This document shows positions 54,011 through 62,463 of a stretch of 64,000 nucleotides of DNA, piece by piece; position 1 is the stretch's first letter; each line of letters opens with the position of its first letter. The notes under the pieces were generated by a model. That model saw only the letters and a program-made list of their open reading frames with translations. It was not told the DNA's origin and searched no databases. This stretch comes from CBDDBU01 sp965226045 (GTDB lineage Bacteria > Pseudomonadota > Alphaproteobacteria > VGEJ01). The stretch lies in the NCBI GenBank assembly GCA_965226045.1, contig CBDDBU010000027.1:124001-188000 (forward strand). Reading direction: 5' to 3'. The translations under genes were made by a program, and so were the position numbers.

Positions 54011-54634
54011 ATGGCGTCGAGAAAGTCTTCCTATTATCAGTCTCGCTACCGCGCGCGCTTGCGCGAGCGTGGCTTCGTAAAGCGCGAGGTGTGGATTCCG
54101 CCCGAATTCGTCACGGTCCTCAAGGACTGTCAGGCGGCGCTCAGGGCGGGCGTTATCCCCTTCATTCCGAAAACCGTTAGGGAGAGAACCATGAGCCCGG
54201 ATGAGAACTGGACTACAGAGACCCTATGCGCGGCGTTGGCGCAATCGGAGCCCGCGTCGTCCGGCGAATTTGTCGTCGAACTCGTGGAAGGCGCCGATCC
54301 GGGGATTCTCATTACCATGACGGAGTTCGGCGATCTCCCCCTCCTCATGAGCGTCAGCGGCGGCCAAATCCTGGTCGAAACGCTGCTGTGGCCTGTCGAT
54401 GACGTGGCGAACCCCGCCGAATTCAACACCATGATCCTGAAGACCCACAAACTGTTGCCGTTGTCGACCTTCGGCATCCGCGCGGGGCCCGACGGCAGGG
54501 ATTACTACGAACTGTTCGGTGCGCTCAGCTCGGGTTCAATTTTGGAATCGATCATGTTCGAGTTCGAAACCCTGGCCGACAACGCGATGCAGGCCGCCGA
54601 GGCCTACCAAACCGACCTAAAGAAGGTCGCTTGA
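54011..54634 (+). CDS. DUF2170 protein (YjfI-like)
   Basis: A 207-residue protein. The N-terminal ~60 residues are basic (SSYYQSRYRARLRERGFVKR, EVWIPPEFVTVLKDC), a module seen at the start of some family members. The DUF2170 domain begins near MSPDENWTTETLCAALAQSE. A strong GGGAGAGAACC precedes the internal ATG at 54191, so a 147-residue form starting there is plausible, either as sole or additional product. The function is unknown; it recurs upstream of PspA homologues in Yjf clusters. Confidence 0.78.
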   Translation: MASRKSSYYQSRYRARLRERGFVKREVWIPPEFVTVLKDCQAALRAGVIPFIPKTVRERTMSPDENWTTETLCAALAQSEPASSGEFVVELVEGADPGILITMTEFGDLPLLMSVSGGQILVETLLWPVDDVANPAEFNTMILKTHKLLPLSTFGIRAGPDGRDYYELFGALSSGSILESIMFEFETLADNAMQAAEAYQTDLKKVA

Positions 54635-54682
54635 ACAATCGCGCCGTGACGCGCGCGACGAATCCGACGAAGGAGTAGGACA

Positions 54683-55375
54683 ATGAATATGTGGTCGAAA
54701 ATCTCGACGGCCGTCCGCGGCGGCGTCAACGAGGCGGGCGAGGCGATCGTCGACAGGCAGGCGCTGCGTATCCTCGACCAGGAAATCCGCGACGCCGACA
54801 ACGAACTCATGGGCTCGAAGGATGCTCTGACCGGCATCATCGCCAAGCGCAAGCTCGCCGACAAGAAGGTCGAATCCGTAACGGCCTCGATCAAGGAATA
54901 TGAAGGTTACGCCATGCAGGCGCTCGACAAGGGCGATGAAACCCTGGCGAAGGAGATCGCCGAGAAGATCGGCGGGCTGGAAGCCGAATTCGCCGGCGAA
55001 GGAGGCCTCGCCGAATCTTTCGCCGACAGCGAGGCGCAGCTGCGCCGCGCCGTCGCTCAGACCGAGGCCAACCTGAAACGGCTCAAGCAGCAGGTCGATA
55101 CGGTCAAGGCGACGGAAATGGTCCAGCGCGCCCAGGCCTCGGTGGCGGCACGCCACTCCGGCGCCGATTCGAGCATGCGCAGCGCGGTCGACAGTTTGGA
55201 GCGGCTGAAAACGAAACAGGCGGAACGCGCCGCGAAGTTCGAGGCCGCCAGCGAACTCGCCCATTCGACCGAAGAGGTCAGTCTCGACGACAAGCTCAAA
55301 GCCGCCGGAATCGCCGGTGGCGGCGCGAAGGGCAGCGACGTGCTGGCGCGGCTCAGGGCGCAACGCGGCGCCTGA
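54683..55375 (+). CDS. PspA/IM30 (ESCRT-III-like) membrane-stress protein, YjfJ-like
   Basis: PspA/IM30 proteins form ESCRT-III-like rods that bind and repair stressed inner membranes. The 230-residue product is almost wholly helical and coiled-coil, from MNMWSKISTAVRGGVNEAGE, through AYPRPGNP-free helix LRILDQEIRDADNELMGSK and LKRLKQQVDTVKATEMVQRA, to a short C-terminal segment. AAGGAG lies at the right distance from the ATG. No pspF, pspB or pspC is in view, so this belongs to the Yjf-type PspA clusters, not the classical psp operon. Confidence 0.85.
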   Translation: MNMWSKISTAVRGGVNEAGEAIVDRQALRILDQEIRDADNELMGSKDALTGIIAKRKLADKKVESVTASIKEYEGYAMQALDKGDETLAKEIAEKIGGLEAEFAGEGGLAESFADSEAQLRRAVAQTEANLKRLKQQVDTVKATEMVQRAQASVAARHSGADSSMRSAVDSLERLKTKQAERAAKFEAASELAHSTEEVSLDDKLKAAGIAGGGAKGSDVLARLRAQRGA

Positions 55376-55411
55376 TCGGGCCGCGTCGCACGCCCGCCGG
55401 TCTCACACGGC

Positions 55412-56572
55412 ATGCAGCGCGTTCCCATCGCCGCGCGCCCCGACCTCGAACGGATTGCGGCCGACCATGGGTTCGAAAGCGACCAAGCGGGGGGGGCGCG
55501 CTATTGGGACGAAAGCGTTTATTACCGCTTCACCCTGAAGCAGATCGAAGACGACATCGAACGCTGCGGCAACGACATCGAGCGCATGTGCCACGAGCTG
55601 ATGGACCGGGCCGTGGCCGACGACGTTGTGTTTCGCCGCCTTCGCATTCCGGAGTCCTCCTGGGACTACGTCGCCGACAGCTGGCGCCGCCGGGAGCGGG
55701 ACCTATACGGGCGCATGGACTTTTCCTACGACGGCGCTGGCGAGGCCAAGCTGCTTGAGTACAACGCGGATACCCCGACCACGCTCTACGAATCCTCGGA
55801 ATTCCAGTGGCTGTGGCTGGAACAAGCGGCGGCTATGGACCTGATCCCCAAGGACGCCGATCAGTTCAACGAACTGTACGAATATCTGCTCGCGGCGTTC
55901 GCCGATCTCGGCGTCGAGGGACTTCTTCATTTTGCCTGCATCGAGGAGATCGCGGACGACAAGGGGACCGTCGACTACCTCGAGGAATGCGCCCGCGACG
56001 CGGGTCTCGAGACGCGCTTCATCGCCATGACCGACATTGGAATCGACCCGTGGGGACGCTTCACTGACCTTGAGGACGAGGTCGTTTCCACGATGTTCAA
56101 GCTCTATCCGTGGGAATGGATCATGGACGAGGATTTCGCGCGCTACCTGCCGACGAGCGGCGTTCATTTTCTCGAGCCTCCGTGGAAAGCGGTCCTCGCC
56201 AACAAGGGCCTGCTCCCCTTCTTGTGGGAAATGTTCGAGGGACACCCGAACCTGCTACCCTCCTATTTCGAGGGCGATGCACGGGCGGCGGAACTTTCGC
56301 CTTCTTTTGTCCGCAAGCCGTTGCTTTCTCGCCAAGGCTGGAACGTCGAGATCCATGGCGAGGGCGACATGGCGTTTCGCCGTGACGGCCCCTATGGTGA
56401 GGAGGGCTATATCGTCCAGGCGTTTCACCCGCTGCCAGAATTTCACGGTGCCTATCCCTTGGTCGGCTGCTGGATGGTGTCCGGCCGTGCCGCCGGGTTG
56501 TGCATTCGCGAGGAGCGAAACCTGGTGACGACCGCGGATGCCCGTCTCGTTCCGCACGTGATATTGGATTGA
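55412..56572 (+). CDS. glutathionylspermidine synthase-like ATP-grasp ligase (YjfC/YgiC-like)
   Basis: The 386-residue protein matches the C-terminal ligase half of glutathionylspermidine synthetase. Blocks visible are YYRFTLKQIEDDIE, RMDFSYDGAGEAKLLEYNADTP, LFHFACIEEI-like FACIEEIADD, PWKAVLANKGLLPFLWE with the ATP-binding Lys, and GCWMVSGRAAGLCIREE. The amidase half is absent, as in YjfC/YgiC. It would form an amide between a carboxylate and an amine at ATP cost; the actual substrates are unknown. It follows the PspA gene and precedes a SpeD-like gene, which suggests a polyamine-like amine. Confidence 0.85.
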   Translation: MQRVPIAARPDLERIAADHGFESDQAGGARYWDESVYYRFTLKQIEDDIERCGNDIERMCHELMDRAVADDVVFRRLRIPESSWDYVADSWRRRERDLYGRMDFSYDGAGEAKLLEYNADTPTTLYESSEFQWLWLEQAAAMDLIPKDADQFNELYEYLLAAFADLGVEGLLHFACIEEIADDKGTVDYLEECARDAGLETRFIAMTDIGIDPWGRFTDLEDEVVSTMFKLYPWEWIMDEDFARYLPTSGVHFLEPPWKAVLANKGLLPFLWEMFEGHPNLLPSYFEGDARAAELSPSFVRKPLLSRQGWNVEIHGEGDMAFRRDGPYGEEGYIVQAFHPLPEFHGAYPLVGCWMVSGRAAGLCIREERNLVTTADARLVPHVILD

Positions 56573-56582
56573 AGGGAATGAT

Positions 56583-56598
56583 ATCGCGGTCCCGCGAT
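56583..56598 (+). promoter_or_regulatory. short stem-loop after the ligase gene
   Basis: ATCGCGG-TC-CCGCGAT is a perfect 7-bp stem 11 bases past the stop. The loop is too tight and there is no T run, so this is a weak terminator or processing signal at most. Confidence 0.3.
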
Positions 56599-56692
56599 TA
56601 GACCGGATTCGCGTTGGTTTCCTCGCTGCAGGCGAGGGCCGGCCGGCCGACCTCGAGACCATGCCAACGCAGGGCATCCGCGCGTGAAGCAT

Positions 56693-57103
56693 ATGACAGA
56701 AACCATCGGGCAGACGACCGAGGCTCGGGCAGAAATGCCTTACGGGTGGGAGCTAATTCTGGATCTTCACGGGTGCGATCCGCGTACTTTCACGCGTGAG
56801 CGCTTGGACAGATACTTCAGCCGGCTGTGCGACGTAATCGATATGGGAAAATGCGAGGTCCACTTTTGGGACGATGTGGGAGTCCCGCCGGAGGAGCGGC
56901 AGACATCGCCGCGCACAAAGGGCACCTCGGCCGTATGCTTCATCCTGACCAGCACCATCGTCGTCCATACGCTGGACGAGCTGAGAGCGGTGTACGTGAA
57001 CATCTTTTCGTGTCAAGAGTTCGCGCCGGACTTGGCGGCGGAGGTCACCGCGAAATGGTTCGGGGCGGGTTCCCATGAGCGCACCTTTATCACGCGCTCG
57101 TGA
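56693..57103 (+). CDS. S-adenosylmethionine decarboxylase-like (SpeD-like) proenzyme
   Basis: The 136-residue product resembles class 1 bacterial AdoMet decarboxylase: ELILDLHGCDP near residues 20-30, a central strand region, and TSTIVVHTLDELRAVYVNIF then SC. The catalytic spacing is preserved: Ser87 (pyruvoyl precursor), His92 at +5 and Cys107 at +20. The cleavage site reads Thr-Ser where classical SpeD has Glu-Ser, and the His after the Ser is Thr, so self-processing or substrate may differ. Some SpeD homologues are known to act on other amino acids. The start is ATG 56693 (GTG 56684 possible). The stop overlaps the next GTG-started frame. Confidence 0.7.
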   Translation: MTETIGQTTEARAEMPYGWELILDLHGCDPRTFTRERLDRYFSRLCDVIDMGKCEVHFWDDVGVPPEERQTSPRTKGTSAVCFILTSTIVVHTLDELRAVYVNIFSCQEFAPDLAAEVTAKWFGAGSHERTFITRS

Positions 57104-57129
57104 CGACAACGAAGGGGATGGAGACGACC

Positions 57130-58497
57130 ATGCTGATATTCGAGAAAGAGCTGGAAGCCCCCGCGGCGCCGGACCACAGGGACCTTCTCAATCACTTCTC
57201 GAGCGCGCTGAGATTTCGATTTACCGACGGTACCATTCCCGTGCGATTCGCGATCACGCGGTCAGGCGCCGAGCGTTACCGCTACGAAGTTGGCATCCTG
57301 AAGGGCTTGGACCCCTCGTCGTCCGATCGGCCCGACTCGATCTTCAGGTTTGTTCCGCGAAAGATCGAGAACACCACCAGCTTCAACGCGGTCTTTCTGG
57401 TCCCTACAGGGATCGGCGCCGATATCGGTGGGCACGCGGGCGACGCGGCCCCGGCCGCCAAACTGCTCGCCGAGACTTGCGACGTTCTCGTCACCCATCC
57501 CAACGTGGTGAATGCCTCGGACATCAACGAACTCCCCGACAACGCGTTGTACGTCGAGGGCAGCGTCATCTCCCGCCTAATGATGGGAACCCTGGGACTG
57601 CGGCCGGTTCGGGCAAATCGGGTCCTTGTCATCATCGACGCGCACCCCGACGAGCTGTTCGCCAACGCGGCTATCAACGCGGTGAGCGCCGCTCGGGCAT
57701 CCTATGGCTTGCAGTGCCCGTCGGTCGTGCAACTCGATCCGCCGCTACGGATGAAGTCGAGCTACACATCGTCGGGGAGAGCGGCAGGCGAGATCGAGGG
57801 ATTGGATCGGCTTTGCGCGGTCCTCGATGAACATGCGGGCGATTTCGACGCGGTGGCGATCTCATCGGTGATTGACGTGCCATCGGAGTTCCACGACGGC
57901 TACTTCCAAAGCGACGGCGACATGGTCAACCCTTGGGGTGGTGTCGAGGCCATGCTCACCCACGCGGTTTCGAGCTTGTACGACATCCCGTCCGCCCACT
58001 CTCCCATGTTCGAGTCGCGCGATATCGCGAACATGGACCCCGGCATCGTGGAACCTCGGATGGCCGCCGAAGCGGTTTCGCTGACGTTCTTCCAATGCAT
58101 ACTGAAGGGGCTACAGCGTAGCCCAAGGATCGTCGCGGATCGCGACGCCATGACCCTTCACGGCGTCATGACCGTGGCCGACATCTCGTGCCTGGTTATC
58201 CCCGACGGGTGCGTCGGGCTGCCGACATTGGCCGCGCTGGAACAAGCGATACCGGTAATCGCGGTGCGCGAGAACAAGAACGTCATGCGAAATGATTTGA
58301 CCGCGCTCCCGTGGCGACGTGAGCAGCTCCACATCGTCGATAACTACTGGGAGGCGGTTGGTGTCATGACCGCGCTGAAGGCCGGCATTCCACCGGCGTC
58401 GGTGCGCCGCCCCCTCGCCGCGACGGACGTGAAGAAAACCACGCGAACCGAAAAAAGGCTGACTCCCGGGAAGGACCAATCCGCTACTAGGGGCTGA
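57130..58497 (+). CDS. DUF3326 family protein
   Basis: A 455-residue soluble protein of the DUF3326 family, function unknown. Conserved-looking blocks are VPTGIGADIGGHAGDAAPAA, LVTHPNVVNASDINELPDN, NPWGGVEAMLTHAVSSLYD, PSAHSPMFES and VGLPTLAALEQAIPVIAVRE. I choose ATG 57130, which has GGGGATGGAGA upstream; the frame is open back to a GTG at 57100 that overlaps the SpeD-like stop. The pairing with a SpeD-like gene and a glutathionylspermidine-synthase-like ligase suggests a small-molecule pathway. IS1182 copy E follows 57 bases later. Confidence 0.75.
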   Translation: MLIFEKELEAPAAPDHRDLLNHFSSALRFRFTDGTIPVRFAITRSGAERYRYEVGILKGLDPSSSDRPDSIFRFVPRKIENTTSFNAVFLVPTGIGADIGGHAGDAAPAAKLLAETCDVLVTHPNVVNASDINELPDNALYVEGSVISRLMMGTLGLRPVRANRVLVIIDAHPDELFANAAINAVSAARASYGLQCPSVVQLDPPLRMKSSYTSSGRAAGEIEGLDRLCAVLDEHAGDFDAVAISSVIDVPSEFHDGYFQSDGDMVNPWGGVEAMLTHAVSSLYDIPSAHSPMFESRDIANMDPGIVEPRMAAEAVSLTFFQCILKGLQRSPRIVADRDAMTLHGVMTVADISCLVIPDGCVGLPTLAALEQAIPVIAVRENKNVMRNDLTALPWRREQLHIVDNYWEAVGVMTALKAGIPPASVRRPLAATDVKKTTRTEKRLTPGKDQSATRG

Positions 58498-58554
58498 GTC
58501 AGCTCTCATAGCGCAATATTCTCAGCTTCAACGAGGCCGCGGCAATCGATCTAG

Positions 58555-60232
58555 CAGCCTGTCGGACTGAGGTCCGCGAGAATGGGTGTGGACGGATCGC
58601 GATGTGGAGAGGTCATGGGATCGAGCGCCTTTCGTGAGGACACGGAGTGCGGTCGCTTGGCCGCGCGTACCGCAGGGTGAGTTTACTCTTATGCCCTCTC
58701 GTGAGGGCACGAAGTACGTTCGCTTGCTCGCGCGTGCCGCAAGGCGAGCATACTCTTATTCCTTTTCGCGAGGTACGGAGTCCGGCCGCCTGCTCAAGCG
58801 TATTGCAAGGTGAACATTCTCTTTATGTTCCAGGCCAGGGTCACCAGGTTCCATTCGCCCGTGACCTTGTCCAGGCCGCGTAGCGAGAACTGGCGGAAGC
58901 CCATGGCCGATTTGATGATGCCGAACACCGGTTCCGGCGTTTGCTTGCGCAGGGCGTAGAGTTGCCGGCCCTCGGGCGTCGCCAGTCGATGTGTCATCGC
59001 TTCCAGCGGCGTCGGGTTCTCCGGGGGCGGCGGCGCGCCGGCGAAGCGGTCCTTCCAGGAGAGATGATGGCGTTCCCGGCCGGGCGTGATCAACGGCGCG
59101 ATCTCGGCCTCGGCGCAGGCGTTCACGTTGGCCTCGCTGAAGTAGCCGCTGTCCGCCAGCAGGGTCTCGGGCGCGCCCAGCGCCTCGGGAAGGCGGGCGA
59201 GCGCTTCCAGCGCCGGCTCGATTTGCCGCTTGTCGTTGGGGGCCTGGACCACGTCGTTGGTGACCACCAGCAGGCTGTCGGCCGCCACCAGGGCTTGGGC
59301 GTTGTAGGCCTGTTCGAAGCCGCCGCCGGCCACCGGCATGATGCGCGAGTCCGCGTCGGTCAGATTGACCTGGTCCTTCGGCCCGGGCCCGGCCACCGGC
59401 GGCTCGGGTGGACGGCCGCCCGGCTTGCGGCCCGTCTTCTCGGCCTTCTCCGCGCGCGCCTCGAGCTTCGCCTCGTACTCGGCCCGTTCCCGCTCAAGGC
59501 GTTCGCGCGCCCGCGCCTCGATCACCGCCTTAGCCTCGGCGATGCGGGCCAGACGATCCTCGCGCCGGGCCAGTTCCTCGGGCACCGACATCCCGTCGGG
59601 CACATCCGCCCCATCGGCCGCCTCCGCCAACGCCATCAACTCCGCCACCTCGGCCTTCAACCGGGCTTCGAGCTCGCAGGCGTGTTTCCACGACAGCGCG
59701 CTGTGCCGGCTCGCGTTGGCGTGCACCTTGGTGCCGTCCAGCGCCACCGTGCCGAGCTTCAGCACCCCGGCTTCCCGGGCCAGCAGCAGCACCTCGACGA
59801 ACAGCCCTTCGATCCGGTCGAGAAAACGCCGCCGGAACGCGGCGATGGTATCGTGGTCGGGATGATCGTTGGCCGCGATGAAGCGGAAAGCGACAGAATC
59901 ATAGGTCGCGCGCTCCAACTTGCGGCTCGAAAACACCCCCGTGGCGTAGCCGTAGACCAGAAGCCCCAGCAGCATGCTCGGGTGATAGGACGCCGAGCCC
60001 GAGCCGCGATAGGCCTTCACGAACGCCGAGAGGTCCAACTGCTCGATCACCTCGACCACGAAGCGCGCCAGATGCCGCTCGGGAAGCCATTCCTCCACCG
60101 ACGGCGGCAGCAGAAACCCCGTCTCCCGGTCGACCGGTCGGAAATTGCTCATGACGGCCTCCATCACGCGCGGGCAAATCAACTGATACCATCGAATCCT
60201 ATTTCGACTCCCGGCTCAAGTCCGACAGGCTG
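58555..60232 (-). mobile_element. IS1182-family element, copy E (complete)
   Basis: A 1678-bp copy with CTAG at 58551-58554 and 60233-60236. Here the target is not a stop codon: on the minus strand it lies in codons CTA GAT of a small ORF, which is split. Confidence 0.93.
58794..60182 (-). CDS. IS1182-family transposase (copy E)
   Basis: The 462-residue protein is intact and identical in sequence to copy A (see 3129-4517). Confidence 0.92.
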   Translation of the reverse strand: MICPRVMEAVMSNFRPVDRETGFLLPPSVEEWLPERHLARFVVEVIEQLDLSAFVKAYRGSGSASYHPSMLLGLLVYGYATGVFSSRKLERATYDSVAFRFIAANDHPDHDTIAAFRRRFLDRIEGLFVEVLLLAREAGVLKLGTVALDGTKVHANASRHSALSWKHACELEARLKAEVAELMALAEAADGADVPDGMSVPEELARREDRLARIAEAKAVIEARARERLERERAEYEAKLEARAEKAEKTGRKPGGRPPEPPVAGPGPKDQVNLTDADSRIMPVAGGGFEQAYNAQALVAADSLLVVTNDVVQAPNDKRQIEPALEALARLPEALGAPETLLADSGYFSEANVNACAEAEIAPLITPGRERHHLSWKDRFAGAPPPPENPTPLEAMTHRLATPEGRQLYALRKQTPEPVFGIIKSAMGFRQFSLRGLDKVTGEWNLVTLAWNIKRMFTLQYA

Positions 60233-60407
60233 CTAGGGCGCCGCCTTGCTCGAAGATAATCGAAAGCGCAGCCGAGACGACCTCGGGATACGGGTCGACG
60301 ATCGCGATATGGTGGCTCCCTGAGGAGGCCGGCGGCTCGCCCCAGAACGCAAGATGCCAGTCCCGGTTTACTGCGTCGCACAGCTCTCCGACGGGCATTT
60401 TCCGCAA

Positions 60408-60513
60408 GATTGATGTACAATATGCGCCGAGTGGCGCCCTGCCGCCGAAGCGCCACTCTTGCTGCCGCAGAGTTTGAAGGACGCCCGCCCCAAGGGGGGC
60501 GGCACGTTGACGT
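60408..60513. other. intergenic stem-loops left of IS256 copy 4
   Basis: There is no gene. Two inverted repeats are present: GTGGCGC/GCGCCAC, read on the minus strand (about 60434-60459), and GCCCGCCCC-AA-GGGGGGCGGC (60484-60504). The final CGTTGACGT (60505-60513) is the target duplication of the adjoining IS256. Confidence 0.4.
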
Positions 60514-61963
60514 GGAGATGTCCCGGTCGATGTTGAAAAGTTGAGGTAGGTGTCGCTCTCCTGGAGCCGTTAGGCTCCGGGTGCTGCAAACCCAAGAGGG
60601 AGAACGACACCATGGGAAAGAATATCCGTAGTTCCAGTAGCCCGAAAGCCCTTGCCACCTCGTTTCCTATGCCGCCGCTGGCAGACGCGATGGACGCAGT
60701 CCGTCTCAGCGTGGATCGGTTCTGTCTCCTGGCCGGGGTCGAGGCCTTGGCCGAGATGATGGAGGAGGACGCCACGACCGTGTGCGGGGCCCGACATCGT
60801 CGCCATGGGAACCGTCGGGGTTATCGCTGGGGCCATACGCAGAGCGAGATCGGCGACCACGGCGGCCGCGTGAAAGTGCAGCGGCCACGGGTTCGCGACC
60901 ATGCTGGCAAGGAGGTGGGTTTGGAGAGCTGGCAGGTGCTGCGCGACGGCAACCTGTTGCTCGAGTGGGCGCTCAACCTGATGGTGCTGAACGTGTCGAC
61001 CCGCAAGTACCACCGCGCGGTCCGTCTGCCCGAGGGCGACCTGGCGAAAGCGCGTGGCGACGGCACCTCGAAGTCGGCCGTTTCCCGGCGCTTTGTGGCG
61101 CTGTCGCGCAAGAAGATGAAGGCCTGGCTTGCCTCGGACCTCTCGGAGCTCGACCTGCTGGTCATCCAGATCGACGGTCTGCATGTCGGCGACCATGTCT
61201 TGGTGGCGGCGATCGGCGTCGATGGCAACGGCGACAAGCATGTCCTGGCCGTGGTCGAGGGGGCGACGGAGAACACTGTCGTCGTCCAGGCCTTGCTCGA
61301 CAATCTCCTCGCCAGGGGGCTCGATCCGACGCTGCCCCGGCTGTTCATCGTCGATGGCGCGAAGGCGCTCAGCAAAGCGATCCGCAACACCTTCGGTGTG
61401 GCCGCCGCCATCCAGCGCTGCCAGGTCCACAAGGGCCGTAACATCATCGAGCGCCTGCCCCTGCATTTGCATGCGAGCGTCAAGAAGGCGCTCCGTCAGG
61501 CCTGGGACCAGGACGACGCAGACAAGGCCGAACGGCTGCTGCGCAACCTGGCCCGGCGTCTGGAGCATGAGGAACCGGGCGTCTCGGGCAGCATCCTGGA
61601 GGGGCTGGACGAGATACTCACCGTCATCCGCCTCGGCCTGCCGCACGAACTCCGGCGCTCGCTCGCCTGCACCAACATCGTCGAGAACGCGCTCGGCACG
61701 GTGCGCCAGGTCACCCGCAACGTCAAACGCTGGAGACACGCCGAGATGGCGCTCAGATGGACCGCCGCCGGCCTGCTGGAGGCCCAGAAAACCTTCCGTC
61801 GCCTCAAGGCCTATCGTCAGCTGCCCATCCTCCGAAATGCTCTCCAGGAACACTTGAGAAAGGCTCAGGCCGACAGTGCCATTGAAACCATCATGAAGGC
61901 AGCATAGCATCATCAACCAGCGACGCCTGCCCCACGAATTTCAACAGAGATAGGGACATCGCC
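60514..61963 (+). mobile_element. IS256-family element, copy 4
   Basis: A complete 1450-bp copy in plus orientation. The 9-base CGTTGACGT occurs at 60505-60513 and 61964-61972, a target duplication of 8-9 bp, so the insertion is clean. Confidence 0.93.
60612..61907 (+). CDS. IS256-family transposase, copy 4
   Basis: The 431-residue protein is intact and differs from copy 1 by Asp for Tyr in SEIGDHGGRV (see 24039-25334). Confidence 0.92.
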   Translation: MGKNIRSSSSPKALATSFPMPPLADAMDAVRLSVDRFCLLAGVEALAEMMEEDATTVCGARHRRHGNRRGYRWGHTQSEIGDHGGRVKVQRPRVRDHAGKEVGLESWQVLRDGNLLLEWALNLMVLNVSTRKYHRAVRLPEGDLAKARGDGTSKSAVSRRFVALSRKKMKAWLASDLSELDLLVIQIDGLHVGDHVLVAAIGVDGNGDKHVLAVVEGATENTVVVQALLDNLLARGLDPTLPRLFIVDGAKALSKAIRNTFGVAAAIQRCQVHKGRNIIERLPLHLHASVKKALRQAWDQDDADKAERLLRNLARRLEHEEPGVSGSILEGLDEILTVIRLGLPHELRRSLACTNIVENALGTVRQVTRNVKRWRHAEMALRWTAAGLLEAQKTFRRLKAYRQLPILRNALQEHLRKAQADSAIETIMKAA

Positions 61964-61985
61964 CGTTGACGTGGCAGCGAAACCG

Positions 61986-62349
61986 ATGAGCACTCCGAAC
62001 CAAGCCAAACGAGCCTTCCTCCAGATGGGCAAGGGCCGCTCACTGCGGAAGGTCCAGGCGGCGCTGCGCGCGCGTGGTGGCGACGCCCCAACGTTGAGAG
62101 CCCTGGGCGACTGGTCAGCGAAAGGCGAGTGGGTCAGGGCGGCCGAGGAATGGGATGGCACGGGCTCAACAAATGCACCGGCGCCTGATCGGCCGCTAAC
62201 GCCGAAGCAACGGCGCTTCGTGGAAGAGAACGGCGCTTCGTGGAAGAGTATGTCCTTGACCTGAACGCCACCCAGGCGGCGACTCGGGCCGGCTACAGCG
62301 AAAAGACGGCCAATGAGCAGGGTTCCCAGCTCTTAGCCAAACTTAGTGT
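61986..62349 (+). pseudogene. phage terminase small subunit, frameshifted and cut by IS21
   Basis: From ATG 61986 the frame reads MSTPNQAKRAFLQMGKGRSL and continues through an HTH-like N-terminus to LTPKQRRFVEE, the start of the terminase small-subunit core. A 20-bp tandem duplication then shifts the frame. The proper continuation YVLDLNATQAATRAGYSEKT, ANEQGSQLLAKLS lies in the shifted frame and is cut by IS21 copy 3 at 62350. No large subunit or other phage gene is visible, so this is a lone prophage remnant. Confidence 0.75.
62209..62248 (+). repeat. 20-bp perfect tandem duplication in the terminase gene
   Basis: Two identical 20-base units (62209-62228 and 62229-62248, AACGGCGCTTCGTGGAAGAG) lie head to tail. 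Twenty is not a multiple of three, so the second unit causes the frameshift. Confidence 0.95.
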
Positions 62350-62463
62350 GTGGAACGGCGTGCAAAGTTGACCCCTGTTGAGGGGTGATCGGCGTCCAAA
62401 TTTGCCCCCCTGAGCCTGGCTAGTCCAAGTCACCTCGTTTTTGGGCGGACGAGGTGGTGGGGG

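Larger units (their letters stand above)
58528..60407 (-). pseudogene. small unknown ORF split by IS1182 copy E
   Basis: The minus-strand frame from about 60407 (TTG; ATG at 60398) reads MPVGELCDAVNRDWHLAFWG, EPPASSGSHHIAIVDPYPEV and VSAALSIIFEQGGAL. After removing the element and one CTAG it continues DRLPRPR to a stop at 58528. The product would have about 65 residues. It has host-like codon use but no family I recognise. Confidence 0.4.
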
